Shown here piece after piece: positions 12,096 to 26,500 of a stretch of DNA of 64,000 bases (its first letter is position 1; the number at the start of each line of letters is the position of its first letter). The notes beneath the pieces are model-generated. The model was not told the origin of the DNA, made no database searches, and saw nothing but the letters and a program-made list of their open reading frames with translations. The position numbers were made by a program, and so were the translations under genes. The stretch covers positions 23,333,223-23,397,222 of the forward strand of contig NC_135556.1 of the NCBI RefSeq assembly GCF_964340395.1, given 5' to 3'. The stretch comes from Glandiceps talaboti. Its lineage: Eukaryota; Hemichordata; Enteropneusta; Spengelidae.

Positions 12096-15000
12096 GTAAG
12101 TACTATAGTCACTGTACATGTGCAGTTATAGTTTTATAGTACTGAGTCATTTTAGATTGTGTACATCGTTCTTCCTGGTTACCGACTTAAAGATTTAGTG
12201 TGTATACATTGGCACCTTGGTATTTGTAGATGGAGAAATTAAGAGGCATTATTTGCGAAAATGTCATTTTCAAACTCCTGTTTATCGTGACAACGGTTTG
12301 ACAGCGTCTTTGAATGTCATGGATATTCAATACCAGATAAACAATAGTTGGAACTTAAGCTTTCAAAAGCCATACACCTCAACTATTGCTCAAAGTTTGT
12401 CCAAGAAATATTTGTGTTTAGATCCACTTCAAAGTAATAGTTTTGAAGGAATCATTTTCAATAAACAGTACCAAGTGCCTGTAAGGAATTCAAAATATTA
12501 CCTTTTGCTTGAAAAATTCAGATTTTTAATCCCAGGTGGTAGTCTGTAATAAGAACCTCACCCACTGGGATATTTCTTCCAGCCAGCACAGCTGTTTTTT
12601 TTCTTGTTCTCAACTGGTGTGAAATAACGTTGACTGTCAACAATATGGTTGTTTCCACTGCCTGTGAAATGGGAAACCATAGCGTGAGTGTGTGGGATCG
12701 TATACACGTGAGTGACTGGACCCCAACAATGGATGACTAGCCAACCGAATAGAATTTATGACTTGAGCAGTTCACAGAAGGCTTTTGTATGCTTCACTTG
12801 AACAGTTAAAACCAAAATTAATCGATGGTTAAATAAGCATCAAATGACTGCATGACAGAATAGCAAAGAATTTTCTCTATTCTCTCTCTCTCTCTCAACT
12901 TTTATGAGTAGTGTTGCTTAAAAATGGTGTTTTTAAGAGTGTAAATGTATGATACACTGGTCAACAGCATTACGTAGTATTTATTTCTCACGGCTGTGAA
13001 AAAACAGACTAAATGATCTGAAGTTATGACCTCTAGTAAATATAATATAATATAATACAGTAAACAAAATGAAGTTCAATACATCGAAAAGTTTACAAAA
13101 AGAAAGTTTCACACTCTCTGTTATAGTTAAAACTTGGAATAATTTTTTTACAAAGTCATGCACATAGTTGTGTTAATACTCGACGTGTGATTTCAGAGAC
13201 AAATCGAACACATTCTAGAATGTTCTTGATTATGGTTTGTACAATATTTGAAGCATCCTCTCTCCGTTTCCTGGTTTTAGAATAACTTAATTGATTCCAA
13301 GGATTTCCAAGGAATCATTGATACTGTATACATGATTTATCCCTTTGCTTAATTTCCCACAAAAGTAGAAAAGTAATCAGAGAATAAATAAGTCTTTGTG
13401 TTTTTCAAGTCCAAGTTTTTCTGTCAGCCCAGTTCTAAAATAAGAGTCGAAATGGAAGATAGTGAAATGTGATTTTATTGTTTTAGGTAGTTCTCAATTC
13501 ATGGTCACTTCAAGCGATTTCAGCACCATGTAGTTTTATTTGTAAGCTAAAGAAGGATCAGAATATTGAAGGTCAAGTGTCACGAACTATGGAATTTCAA
13601 TTTGGTGTAACTTTCAGCCTTGTGTCAGTGGGATAGGTGTACATTTACTTGTACTAGAAGTTACTAGACATGTTTAATCTTGTAACTTGGTGTTCAGATG
13701 CTGAGATTTTGTAGTCAGAATAGACATTTTAAGTCATTGACAAGTAGTTTTTGGTGTTTGGATGCTGAGAATTTATAGTTGGTTGGATTGGATGGTGCTA
13801 GTCATTTTGTGTTAGTCAGTGGGGTAGGTGTATGTTTACTGATGGGGAATACATGTTTGTAACTCATGTAGTGGTGTTTCGTTGCTGAGATTTAATAGTC
13901 AGTGTGTGTTAGTCATTGTTTATCCTTTGCTGGAGGTGGAAATGTTATACTCTGGATAGCATTCATAAATTAACATTTTGGTTTTCAGCATAAATTATTG
14001 AGTTGGTGGCCTTGGCCTTTTTATATGTACATAATAAATGAAGTGTGACAACAGTTTGGAAGGACTTTAATTGTTATGGATAGTGGAAGTTTGATTTTGT
14101 GTATGGGTTTCTCTATACATGTACATTTGGTCATGAATTTAAGGTGTCATCCAAAGTTAGATTTGTTCACCTGTGGTACAAGAACAAGAACAACATCAAC
14201 AACAACAACAACAATAACAACAACATCATTGACAACAACAAATATTTGTACAAAAGTCCCATGCCTCCTTACCACACATTCCTAAAAAAGAAAAAAACAT
14301 TTACAATTAACATTTATTTTATACCGACATATTTTTACTGAATGATTAATCAGTGCATGGAAAGTGTCCATGTGCCATGTTGTGGCTGATACAGATTGCA
14401 GTCAGCCATTTACCAACTAAATTGAATAAAATAATAGTGCAAACACATAAAATCTCACTCAAGGGCTGATGTTTGTTTAGTACAGCTGTTGTATGCCATG
14501 AAAATACACCATACTGTAACTGATGCATTTTATCTATAGAATATAAAATGTCATTCATATTTCTTTTGAAATCCCACTATCGATTCTATTGTGGATGTGG
14601 GAAACACTAAGTGAACTTTTCATTCAAATTTTATCCGATTTTAGCACTTATGAATGTGGGAAACACTAAGTGAACTTTTTATTCAAATTTCATCCAATTT
14701 TCGCACTCAGAACCGTGACATATGATTGATCACAGATCAGAGCGTGATCTGTTTTGGGTAGTATTTAAATAGATATAAAATTGAAAACATGAAGTATATT
14801 ATGATATTTTTCTGCTTTTATTTTAGCAGCATATTCTTAATATTTAGAAGCATAAATTATGTGAAGTTTTTATAGATGATACTTGTTTGCACACTTCTGA
14901 TTTGTCCAAAGTCGACACTTTACGAGGACAAATTGGTATGATTTGTTGGGTTGTTTTTGTTTTCTTCTCAGTGTTGCAGTCCTCTATCATGCATTTATAT

Positions 15001-17790
15001 GCTTGTTGAGAAGTTTTTCTTTCGTTATGTTTGTCTAAGTCCTCGGACACAGATCATCCATAAAGATAAACAGTGTGAAAATCACAGCCCCAATTATAGA
15101 GATCACCATAAGTGTGGAGAAAGAGTAATCTAAGGTCGAAGCCGTACAGCTATTCAGACAGACCTCTCACACACCCAGCTATCTTTGTATTGCCTTTGTC
15201 GTTCTTTGTGTTGTTTTGTGTCACGCAAGTGAGGCATGGGATCAATAGTAATCCATCAATTTGCGTAAGTGAATGGTTCCAAGTAGTCAAATGAATGACG
15301 GAGACACAGACAAACAAACAAAATGGAAGGGAAACCAATTGACGTAAATTGCGGAGTGAGTTTATACAGGACAAAGACACGAATTCCTGTCGACTATGAG
15401 TGGAAGCATTGAACAAGTACGTCAAATGTACCCATGAAGTGGTCATTCCCGATCATTAGTCCCGTCATATTTTGAAATAATTGGAAAGCCTTGTCAGTGA
15501 TTTTTTCTGAACTAAACCCTCCGTTGTTTTCATCTCCAAAACAAGCCCGATCCAACAGTTTGAACTTTGTACACAATTTACAGGTACATGTTGACTGCAC
15601 AGGTAAATACTTTTGTATTGAAATGAGTTGAAATCTTTGAAGTGACAAGTAGATTATGGATAACTTGTCAATTTATCTAGTCTGGAAAGTGTGTTGTCTA
15701 GTCTAGACATCTGAAGTGATTCACTTTCAATAAATAACTTCCAAGGAGGCTCAGGACCTGTTCAAAGTTGATCAATCTTTTTTGTGTTTTGTGTTGTAAG
15801 ACATGCATTGCAACTGTAGTAGATAGATATACTGTGATAAATGAAGATAAAGAATTTATCTTTATTGAGTCCAAAATCAACAAAAAGTTTGTATGCAGGC
15901 AGCTATAAAAAAGAGAGCTGTTGTAGGTTGAACAAGGGTAGATCAGCCTCACAGCAACCATCAAAATTTGTATGTGTTTGCATTCCTCAAATCAATCCTG
16001 GAGTTGTATTTTATAAGGTCAGTCACAGTCAATTGTGTAACCATTATATTTAAATTTCACCTAAGACCAGATAAGCTGAAACTTACATAGATTAAAGACT
16101 TTTATCCTAAAGGGGCCCCTCTCTGCCATCTACACATTCTTGCACAAACCATAGGTAACTCACCTGCAGCTAAAAGTCACATAGCTCTTTACAGTCAAAT
16201 AAAGGGACAGAGAGAAAAGGAAAATAGTTTGACAGGTTTGTTGTCACCCTTGTGGTGGGTGTTTTTAATTGGAATTCCAAACAGGTGTAAGAATAGAAAT
16301 ACAAACTTCTTAAAAAGTTAGCCTCACTGAAGTTAAAATTACAAGATGTTTTGTTAACCCAGCAGTTTAATCAGTCATAAAATTGTATTTGCAAACTAAA
16401 TTATTCAGGTGTAAGAAGTAGTTCAATTCATGTGCCTACTTTCTTGTATGCCATCGCAACAGTCCCATGACTGTTCAATGTAATACCCCAGAGATATAAA
16501 CAAACAGTGAGTGTCCAATGTTCTTAACATCAAATGTTCTTGTAAAACTTGGATAAATTGCAGAGATCTTTAGGCCTGATAATATAAGATATCTTACAAA
16601 CCAGTCACCTAGCTATGATACAGACTTTGCAGTATTTAAATTTTTTATTATGATATAAAATGTATGTAAATTTCGATATCATTATGTGGTTCCTGATTTT
16701 ATAATGAATCGTTTTTTTTGCCATGTAGTTCTTTCAGCATCATAGTATGAAATATCAATAATATCAAGAGGTCATGGATAATATCAGGCACAATATTTAG
16801 TATTTCTTCATTATTAATTTAAGTGTATATGATGAAAGCATGGACTTAAAGTGTGATTACTTAGTTACTTTTATGTAATTGTTTCCAAAGCTTAGAACAT
16901 AGAATGCTTATTATTGCCTGGAATACAGGTTAACTTTCCTTAAAATACATTCAGAGCAAACCATGTGTAGACACCAAAATAGCTGGAGAAAAACAACTTA
17001 CAGAAAGTCAGACTTGATTCTTTTGTCATCAAAGTTCAACTGAGGGTAGATATTTAAGTTTAATAGTAAAAGTATAATGTATTGTGCAGTATGTCAGTAT
17101 GTTCTTTGTACTTTAGGGTGACTTAAATAAAGGGTAACTATTATGACAAGCTACTATGCTGGTCTTTAAATGTTGTCCCCAAGGCATCCCAGTTCCCAGG
17201 TGAATATAGAGCTGCTTTACTTTACGTGAGTTTCTCTGGTCTGAAATGCAATAAATGCCCAAGGGAAGATACCTAGAAAGTAGAATAGGAAAATGGCCTT
17301 TGTAATCTGTTAAAATTGAAGGAGTGCGTTAACTTTATAATGAGAAACCCATCGTAGACTTAGAAATGATTTTTATACTATCACCTGGAGCCATTTCATA
17401 TAGTTTCACTGAGCCATTGCTTTGGAGAGAATTGTGATTCGGTCCAAATAGGTGTATTAATTTTTAAGTAGGAGGTAGTTATATACTGTAGGGATTTATG
17501 ATAGGATTAGACAGACTTGACAGCAAAGTGAAGTTTAAGGTGCTTATAAAAGCTTTTAGCTGCCTGTACGTAGCACACTGATTGTGATTCACTATTGTAT
17601 TCACACAATTCAATTCATGTCTCCAAGGTTTATAGTACAACCTTTACCTTTGTACTGCAGATTTTTTAATCATTTGAATAAATCTGATTCTGATATTGTA
17701 AAATAATTCTGATTCATATCTTTTGTGGAAGATGTTATGTAAGCTCCTCCCCCAAAAAAAAAAAATAAAATAAAATAAAATAAAATAAAA

Positions 17791-17821
<31 letters not shown>

Positions 17822-20800
17822 AAAATAAAATAAAATAAAAGTAAATACTTTTATAAAATTAAGTGATGTCAGTGTTGCTCAGTCTGACTGAGATAAGGTT
17901 TCAAAATATTGGAGGAGGACCTATGAGGACTGAGCAAAGAAAACACGGTCACTACCTATTATGTGAATTGTGCTGTCACCATTGAGTGACAATAGGTTGT
18001 GAATGACTAAGCTAAAATTTGTTGTCTAATAGTAATATAACAAAGATAAATGCCAGAAAGTATGTTTTGTGTTAGACTGTACTTCATAACTTATAAGAAG
18101 CCATATATGCAATTTGATGTAGTCATGTCAATCTTGTGTCATAGAACTTAGCTGCCACTTTATACATTGAGTTGATTTGAGGAATTGCTGTCACCTCACT
18201 TGTCTTTTAAGTTATAGGTAGAAAGGAAATCAACTTGATCTCAAGAGATGTGATTGTGGCTGTCTACAGCTAGTATTTGATAGCTGTTTTTTATTTGTTA
18301 TTTGTAATTTGTCAAGGAAGTAGTGGACATAGTGACCAGCCATGAAAAGTTTAATTAGTCTACAACATATATAAGATATGACATGACGTGACGCATTATC
18401 ACTATCAGCCAGCGTGACAACTTGCCGCCACCACCACTTCAGAGTGGACTGATAAGAGTGGACTGACACAATGTTTCTTACTCTTATATTAAGTTTATTG
18501 AAAAAATAAAATTAGAAATGAAAAAATAAAAGCAATCTATAATATATAACATGTACTTGAGAAAAGTCATATCAAAGGTCTCAAATGTAAAAAGCTGCAG
18601 TAGGTGAAATGTATTGTTTTACAATTGGAAACTATAGAAACACACAATTGTTTATAGAGTGTTTATCGTGAAAAGGTATAATACCTTTTAACTATAAACA
18701 ATACTATTGATATGCCAGTGACCTACTGAAATAAGAATGTGATCCGGGTGACTGAGTCAATCGAATTCTAATGTCGTCAGTTTTCATGTATCGATTGTTT
18801 CTTGTTATCATTAACTGATAACGGGACATGATTCATTGGTATTATTGAAGTTTCAAATTGTTTTTGTACCCTGTTCTGAGTTCATTCTGTGTGTCGTGAT
18901 GTACAACTGATAATAGAGTCATCATGACCTGGTCAGTAATCAGGTAAATCTCTAAGATTACAAGGGGAACGTTTTGACTCGGTTAGTTCCGTGTTTGTCA
19001 GTTTGGAGGTGTGCAACAATAATTACATCTGTTTTTCACCATTTTGTAATTTAGTTTTGAGGAACTAGGCTATTTAGTGGGTAACCCATGATGCCTACCA
19101 TTTTTTATATTTGATCAAAATGGTAACAATGTCCATAGTAAGAGGTAAAAATGATAAGAATTTTGACCATAGTGACTGTTCTCGGTATGAATGTTGGTAG
19201 AATTTTTATGTTGAAAAAGATAATATTAAAATACCAATCTTAAATTAATAAAAAGTAATATGCAGTGCTCAGTGGGTGTGGGTGTGGGTGTGGGGGTGGG
19301 GGTGGGGTGGGTGTCTATGAATAAAATGTATTCAAATCAAGTGATTATCATCAAATTTTAATAGAATTAAGATAACACCATACCAATTAACCTTTCTTTG
19401 TACACTATGTGAGCTCTAAATGAGAGAAAATTAAGATAAATATCACTGCATAATGGGTTCTGTGTCCTTCTGTGTACTTAGTTTATCAAAGTACAACAGT
19501 GATACTGATAATATCACATTCACAGGTGTAGATACAGAATCAGTTGAAAACTAATTATGAAGAAAATTAAATGAAAACATTTCAGGAAATCTTCTAGCAA
19601 TAGTCATGTTGATGTATAAAAGAGCAATTAGTAATAGGATGCTTTGATAAGCATCATGTAAAATCTAAATGAGATATATTATTGTTTTATTGGTGTTCTG
19701 TTTGCCTTACTGTCTCAGGTGACCAATTTCCCAATAGATGTGTATTCAGGTAAAAATCTCAAATGCTTTGTAGGTTTAAGGTCTGGTTCTTTTAGTGTGC
19801 CCATAGTTACATAGAATTAAACGATCAGTGATTTCAGAGTCGGTGTCAAAATGAATTAAGTTAAAAGAATTTGTCATGGTGATGGTGGTGGGTGGGGGAG
19901 GAGGTTTCAAAGATGATAAATCGCTGGACCATACTTGTAGAACATTAGATTCAAACTGAACTGATACAGCAGCTGTGTCAAGTAATTCTTTTTCCTAGAA
20001 CTGATAGGAGTGTCTGCTGTATATATGTTTAATTAAAAGACAATGAATGCAGGTGTCACGTTGCTATGATTTTGGGTGAGGTACATATAAGATCTAAATT
20101 TGGAGAAATCAGAATATTTTGTGGGAACTTCCTTTTAATAAACAAAAAACAGTAAGATATGTTTAGTCAAGTAGTACCTGTTACGGTAATGTTACCTGAT
20201 AAGAAATAAGATTACAATCTCAACATTGGAATTTTGTCATTTTATTTCATAAGTGTTTCCTTGTCTGTTTATTGTTTTGACTTGCATAGTAACAACTATG
20301 ACATAGAAATAACCTGTACATACTTTTATCAGAATTTCCTTGATTACCCAATGTTTGTCCGTACATAGTAACAATGATGACATCATAAATTCTTTAAGAT
20401 AAGTTTGTTGGAATTTCCATGTTGTAACTCACATAATTACAAAAATGATTCATTAAGCTGAGATACACGTATTTCCTTTGTGTAGAAGCCAGGCGATGGG
20501 GATTTTGAATTTTGGGATGGGGAAGCCGAAATATAAAATCTCCATCCGCATGGATTCCAGGCTAGTATTGACTGAATATGAGAGTCAGGTTTTTCTAATT
20601 CTACTGTATAAACACGGGTGAATACCACAAGGCATAAATTATAAAGTTGTCAGTACATTTCTGTTCAAACTCATCAAGTTATAAGCCAATCTGAATAAAA
20701 TCCAACGGAGGATGTAATTTGTAATTGCACTATATTCCTGCTGTATTTACCTCAGTCTAATTTCTTCATATGTTGTTGTTTGCCTTCAATTTTGTTGTTC

Positions 20801-21400
20801 CAGAAGTGATTGTTTTTTTGCATACATCGAAAAAGGTGCTCATTCCCAGAACAACAAATTGAAAAAAACCAAAAAGTGTATGAAGGAAATAAAGGTAAAA
20901 TAAAGCAACCAAGCCTTAATTCGTACATCCAATTTTAATCAGATTGGTTATATGCCTGTATGTGTTAATCTAATAAGCTCAACTTTGATATGTCTCACTG
21001 TGGTTAGAGATTGATTCATGTCCTATCATAAATTTCTCTGTTCTTGTGTATAAATTGTAATCTGCCCTAGGAACTGCTAGTGTAGTATGATATTTTATGA
21101 GGTAGTAAATGTGGATTCAAACATAGTGCTGTGGACAAATACGTGTATTGAGATATGTTGACCCACAGGATAATACTTTTACACATGGCAACATATGTCT
21201 ATAACTCTGGATTAAAATCAAGCTGTTTCACAGTAAGGCCACATAAAAATAAACAATGGCGTCTCAATTTAATACCAATCTCTACAGTGTTCGCTGATCA
21301 TATAATTTGGAGAAAGAAAGATATGATGAAAATGGCGTGAAAAGAACCTTTTTTTTGAATGACAACCTCCAAAAATAAAGAGGTAGTACCCCCCCCCCCC

Positions 21401-21436
<36 letters not shown>

Positions 21437-23276
21437 GAAGTAAAAATAAATCATCAATATACAGACCCCACCTATTTTTGGAAGGTTGTAATCTGAATAT
21501 TGTTGTACTCGTATTATATATAAAATCAATTGATATCAAATATCAAAATATTAGAATAGAATTTTCATATCTTAAATCAGGATTTTGGAGATCTATGAAT
21601 ATATTATTACACGTTATAAAAACATATGTCAAAATATTGTCATTCAATATTTAAATCCTAATTTCAAATCACTCAAATGAAATAAACTCTGTAAATGTTT
21701 GCAGTTACTTTGTTCGAGTAAACTCCAACCCATTCTCTATAAAAACAAAGAAAAACATCTGCAAAAAAATCTGTTTATGATATTTTGTATTATGCAAGAA
21801 ATATTGCAAAAATTGACAAATGTTGTAATGTGATTGCTAAAAATAACATAGATTGTTAAATTTATACCCAAATGGTAAACATTTCACATTTTTATACAAA
21901 TAGTTAAAATAAATAATTACATCCCCTGCTGGTACATATTAATGTATAAAGTGGTACAGGCAAGTCTTTAGCAGCATGATGAGTTTCTTCCTGTGGGACA
22001 TTCCTGTGTGCTTTATGGGTTTTGGTAAAGACTGCCATAATAATCTAGTTTGTGTTGACCCAACCACCCAGGATAGTAGTGATTCACATCATTGAATTTA
22101 GATGCAATGAAGCGTGTCAAATTTCCATCTGTTAGTTAGTTAGGATGACCACTAACATGATATATGTGAAGTGCATGAGTGAATTATTCACTGTGGTGTT
22201 GTTACATGTGACATTTTAACTGAAATGACATATTGTTCAGTAATGAAAATTTCTATTTGCTGAGTTGAAATATTTCTTGGAAGCAAAACCCAAATTTTCG
22301 CTGACATCTCAACAGCATCATCAGGGGTGTACTACAATTTACGTGAAATTCCATGGTTTAATATATTGTAATCAAGAATTTTTTCAAAATAGTGATGTAA
22401 AAACTTATGCATGGCTGTATTCTAGCTTAGGATATCTGTATGATGTATTCCACTACCAGGTTTCTCATAGACATCCAGTATTTTGTGGGTTATGGAAGGA
22501 ATTAAGCCATAGTAGAATTCCACATACAAAATAGGATCTAAAGCTGGAATGAATTTAAGACATATTCGAAACATTTCCTATCCTAACATTCACTAACAGC
22601 ATTTAAAAAATAATATAGATAAAAGCACCAATAATCAGCCATTTTTTCATTTGATACAAAAATATGCATTGGTTAGATATTTTGATGTTGTTTGTTACCA
22701 GCCTTTTAAAATTTAATCTCTTAACCTTTCCATATCTTGAAGAAGAGAACCATGAATTCAGTGATTATGTGATACAGTACATCAAGTCTGATTGTAAAAA
22801 GAATGATAGGGATATGAACATCTGAATATTCACATTATATTTTTTAAGGACTATCGACTCTCAACATGATCATTTATCAAATGAATGAGACATAAAAATA
22901 TCAAATGATGCCTCAAGGGAAAACAGCATTGAAGTCAGCTGGCAGCAATACATTGACCCTACTCAATAAATTTCATGACTCTGCTCACTTTGGAAAGTAA
23001 GTTTTATGATATGAACTCCATTTCCTGGACACTGTCACTTTTCTCTAGGTAGTGCCTTGCAATGGATCATGGGATATGGTGTCCCAATTCAAACTAAGTA
23101 GTGTTTTTTCGAGTTGCTTAGTATATGTTAGAATCTTGGTAAGAGAAATGAAAAAACTTGTAAGCTTTAAATTTTTCTATTAATATATTCGACAAATATA
23201 ATTCTGTAAATTAAATATAATCTCTTTTCAGTTTAAACAGTAGCTTTGTAGAATCTTGTCTGATCCAAGTGATATC

Positions 23277-23365
<89 letters not shown>

Positions 23366-23475
23366 GTGAGTGAGTGAGTGAGTGAGTGAGTGAGTGAGTG
23401 GGTGGGTGGGTGGGTGGGTGGGTGGGTGGGTGAGTGAGTGAGTGAGTGAGTGAGTGAGTGAGTGAGTGAGTGTGT

Positions 23476-23531
<56 letters not shown>

Positions 23532-26500
23532 CAGTTGCAGGCAGGCAGGCAAGGAGACAGACATAATACAGGCAGGCAGGCAAGGAGACAGACAGACAGA
23601 CATGTACAGGTACATTTAATACAGCACAGCACAGCACAGCACAGAACAGCTCAGCACAGCACAGCACAGTACACTACAGTACAGCACATCACATTACATC
23701 ACAACATAAAGTGCAGTACTGTGCATTGTAGCACAGTACAGTATTGTGTTGTGTTGTGTAGTACAGAGCAGTACAGCAAAGAACAGCTCAGCTCAGCACA
23801 GTACACTACAGTACATCACAACACAACACTACAGTGCTGTGCTGTGCTGTGCTGTGCTGTGCTGTGCAGTGCAGTGCAGTGCAGTGCAGTACAGTACTGT
23901 ATAGCACAGAACAGTAGAGTGCAGTTGAGAATAATGAATGAAAGTAAAGTATAGAATATGTACACAATGTTGAACATAAAGCAATAGAAATGTGACATAC
24001 AACCAAGCATGAAGTTTTTCTTACCTTCTGTATAGTTAGTTACCTTGTTACTTTCAATCACTCACAATTGAACTGAATGGTATTGAGTTACTTAGATGTA
24101 AGCTATGGGAACGAGAATACATGTACAACACTGTGTTGAAAAGCAGACATGTTTGCATTGTGGTACCCCTTCTTTAGTTTTGATACAGTCAAGTCAACAA
24201 ATGAATTCCACACCACAAGGCCCTACTTGCAATTAAAGGGACCAAGCATCAAGTTTTGTTGTAAGTGTAATCCTTTACAATCTATTCAGAGAACCCCATG
24301 GTTGTGAGTTCACCTAGTTTTCTTTTGAATGTCAGGATTTACAATAAAAGGAGATTCTTTGAAGGGTAAATTCATTGTAGCCGTCAAAATAATGCCCTTT
24401 GTCAAAACAGTATGTTTGGTAAAAGAATAGGAATCTGTTTTTCAACACTTTCTAAATTATATGATAGGGCAACAGTAACACAGATGTCTAGCAAAGCATC
24501 ACAAAATTTGTAAAGGGGTTTCTCTCCACATTTTTCCATCAGGGATACTGTGACATTGTGAGCCTTTTGATTTGTCCGTCTTTAAAGAAAAGCGTATAGA
24601 TTCTAAATTTGAATAGAAAAAAAAGTATTTAAAAGCAAGAATTGTATATTTAGATTTGTACTGTGTTTACTGCTTGTTATTTGTTGAAATAATTGTATAG
24701 TTGTTACTGAATTTAAATATAGAAGTGCTATAAAATGTTTTTAAAAAATAAGTTAAAAATTTGCAATAATTTAGACTGGTTTTTACCATTTATTTACTCC
24801 ATGTTAGGAATAAGATGATTCAATGTGTGAAGACTCTAGAGATTTGTGCAGAATTTGTCTGTACTATGACGTGTTTGTTACCATGGAAACATAAAGCTTT
24901 TCTAAGACTTGAAATGGGTTATTATGCCACTAGCATAGATTCGTTTATATCCTCGTAAGTCCATCCTACCAAAAGGCCTCATTTTACAGCCTCATGGTAT
25001 GGAAAAACAGTAATTCATTATTGTCAATAGTTAATGAGATAAGAATGCCACTTGTTGACGATTTATTGCCCTGATCAAATATTTGGTCCTGTTTTCATTA
25101 GAAGAGTAGAAGGAACAGATAAATCTTGGTCAGACCTAAATGCAGTTTAAGTATTAAAGATAAGTATGCGCCCAATAGGTGTTACAATTACTATGAACTT
25201 GTGAAGAGATTTGTTAAGGTTTTCTTGATACTTTGTACACTGCCACAGAGTGGGTGTTCATTAAACATTGTCATGTACATTTCCTACTGAAACACCTTCT
25301 TGAATGGATTTGTTTGGGATTTAATGAGACATGTTATATTGCAAAAGTTCAGAGGAGTATGTAAAGGAAAAAACGTGAGATATATATAAATAAAGGTGTA
25401 ACTTGTTTTTCTATATTATAAGCATAGTAGCTGAAGATCTGTAAGATAGGTGTTAATGGCTCTTCCTGAATAGCTCTGTTAAAATTTCACATTTTGGCAC
25501 CATCAAGTAGGATAGTATGTGTGTACATGTAGGGTGGTTGAGGTTTGGGAGTCATGCATACAGAATATTCCCATCATGCATACTTCCCATCATGCATATG
25601 GTTTCAGGAGACCTAAAATCCAGGTTGCATTTGTCAGGATGGTTCCACAGTAAATTCAGACGTGTTGGAGTTAAGTCATGGCCATTCTGTCACCTAGAAC
25701 TTAAGAATTAGGAAATAATTGTTCATGGCACCCAAGTAATCAGGATGAGAGCCACTGTAGAACAGCTAGTCCACCAAAGGTGATGATACAATGTTTATGC
25801 TAGGGAGTCTACTCCTATTCCTTTTCTTTAAACCTCCATTACCCTAACTCCCTAGCTTGACTACAAATGTTTATCTATATCTATTTGTACAGTCAGTGCC
25901 ATGGGTCTACATTCTTGTTAATGATACATGTCATGGTTACACTAGGGAGTCTAACCCTATTTGTATCCCACCATTAACTCCCTAGCTTGACTGCAAATGT
26001 GTATCTATTGTATAATGGGTCCACTGTTCTCCACTTGTGCCATCAGGAGTACTGTAGTGTCTTCCTTACAATTCTTACAATGTTACTGTAGATATTTGAG
26101 GGCTTCATTAATCATTAGTAATTCACACAGGCACTCATCAAACACTCTCACTGAAAACCCCACCATTGAAGACACTCAATTTACTTATCATGGTTTGCTA
26201 TTCCATTACACATATTAAACTAATTTATCATGGTTTCCTATGCTATTGTATATACTTATTATCAGCTGGACACCTGTTGTTACTCTTGGCAGATTCATCA
26301 CCAAGGGAATGCATGTAGGTGAATATGTACACATCATTATATTCTATAGATTAGTGTACAACTTGATGATAAAGGGTATGAATGTTTCACATCACCCCAA
26401 AGTATGTCAGGATATATGTTGTTCTACCAGTCAGTTTGCTATGGTTAGAATTATCTGAAATGTTGAAGGAAGACCACCTGTTGATACGCTACATAGCTTA

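Noticed and set aside
12217-12549. 110-codon plus-strand frame just inside intron 1
   Set aside because: No ATG at its start, no family motif, no phase-compatible splice context with exon 1, and the NSUN7 alignment is continuous from exon 1 to exon 2 without it.
15150-15446. 98-codon minus-strand frame
   Set aside because: AT-rich intron sequence with no motif, homology or splice support; length is within chance for this window.
23211-23667. Long minus-strand frames of 130-134 codons
   Set aside because: They are translations of GA, GTGA and CAGA microsatellites in all three frames (Ser-Leu, Thr-His-Ser-Leu, Cys-Leu-Ser-Val repeats).
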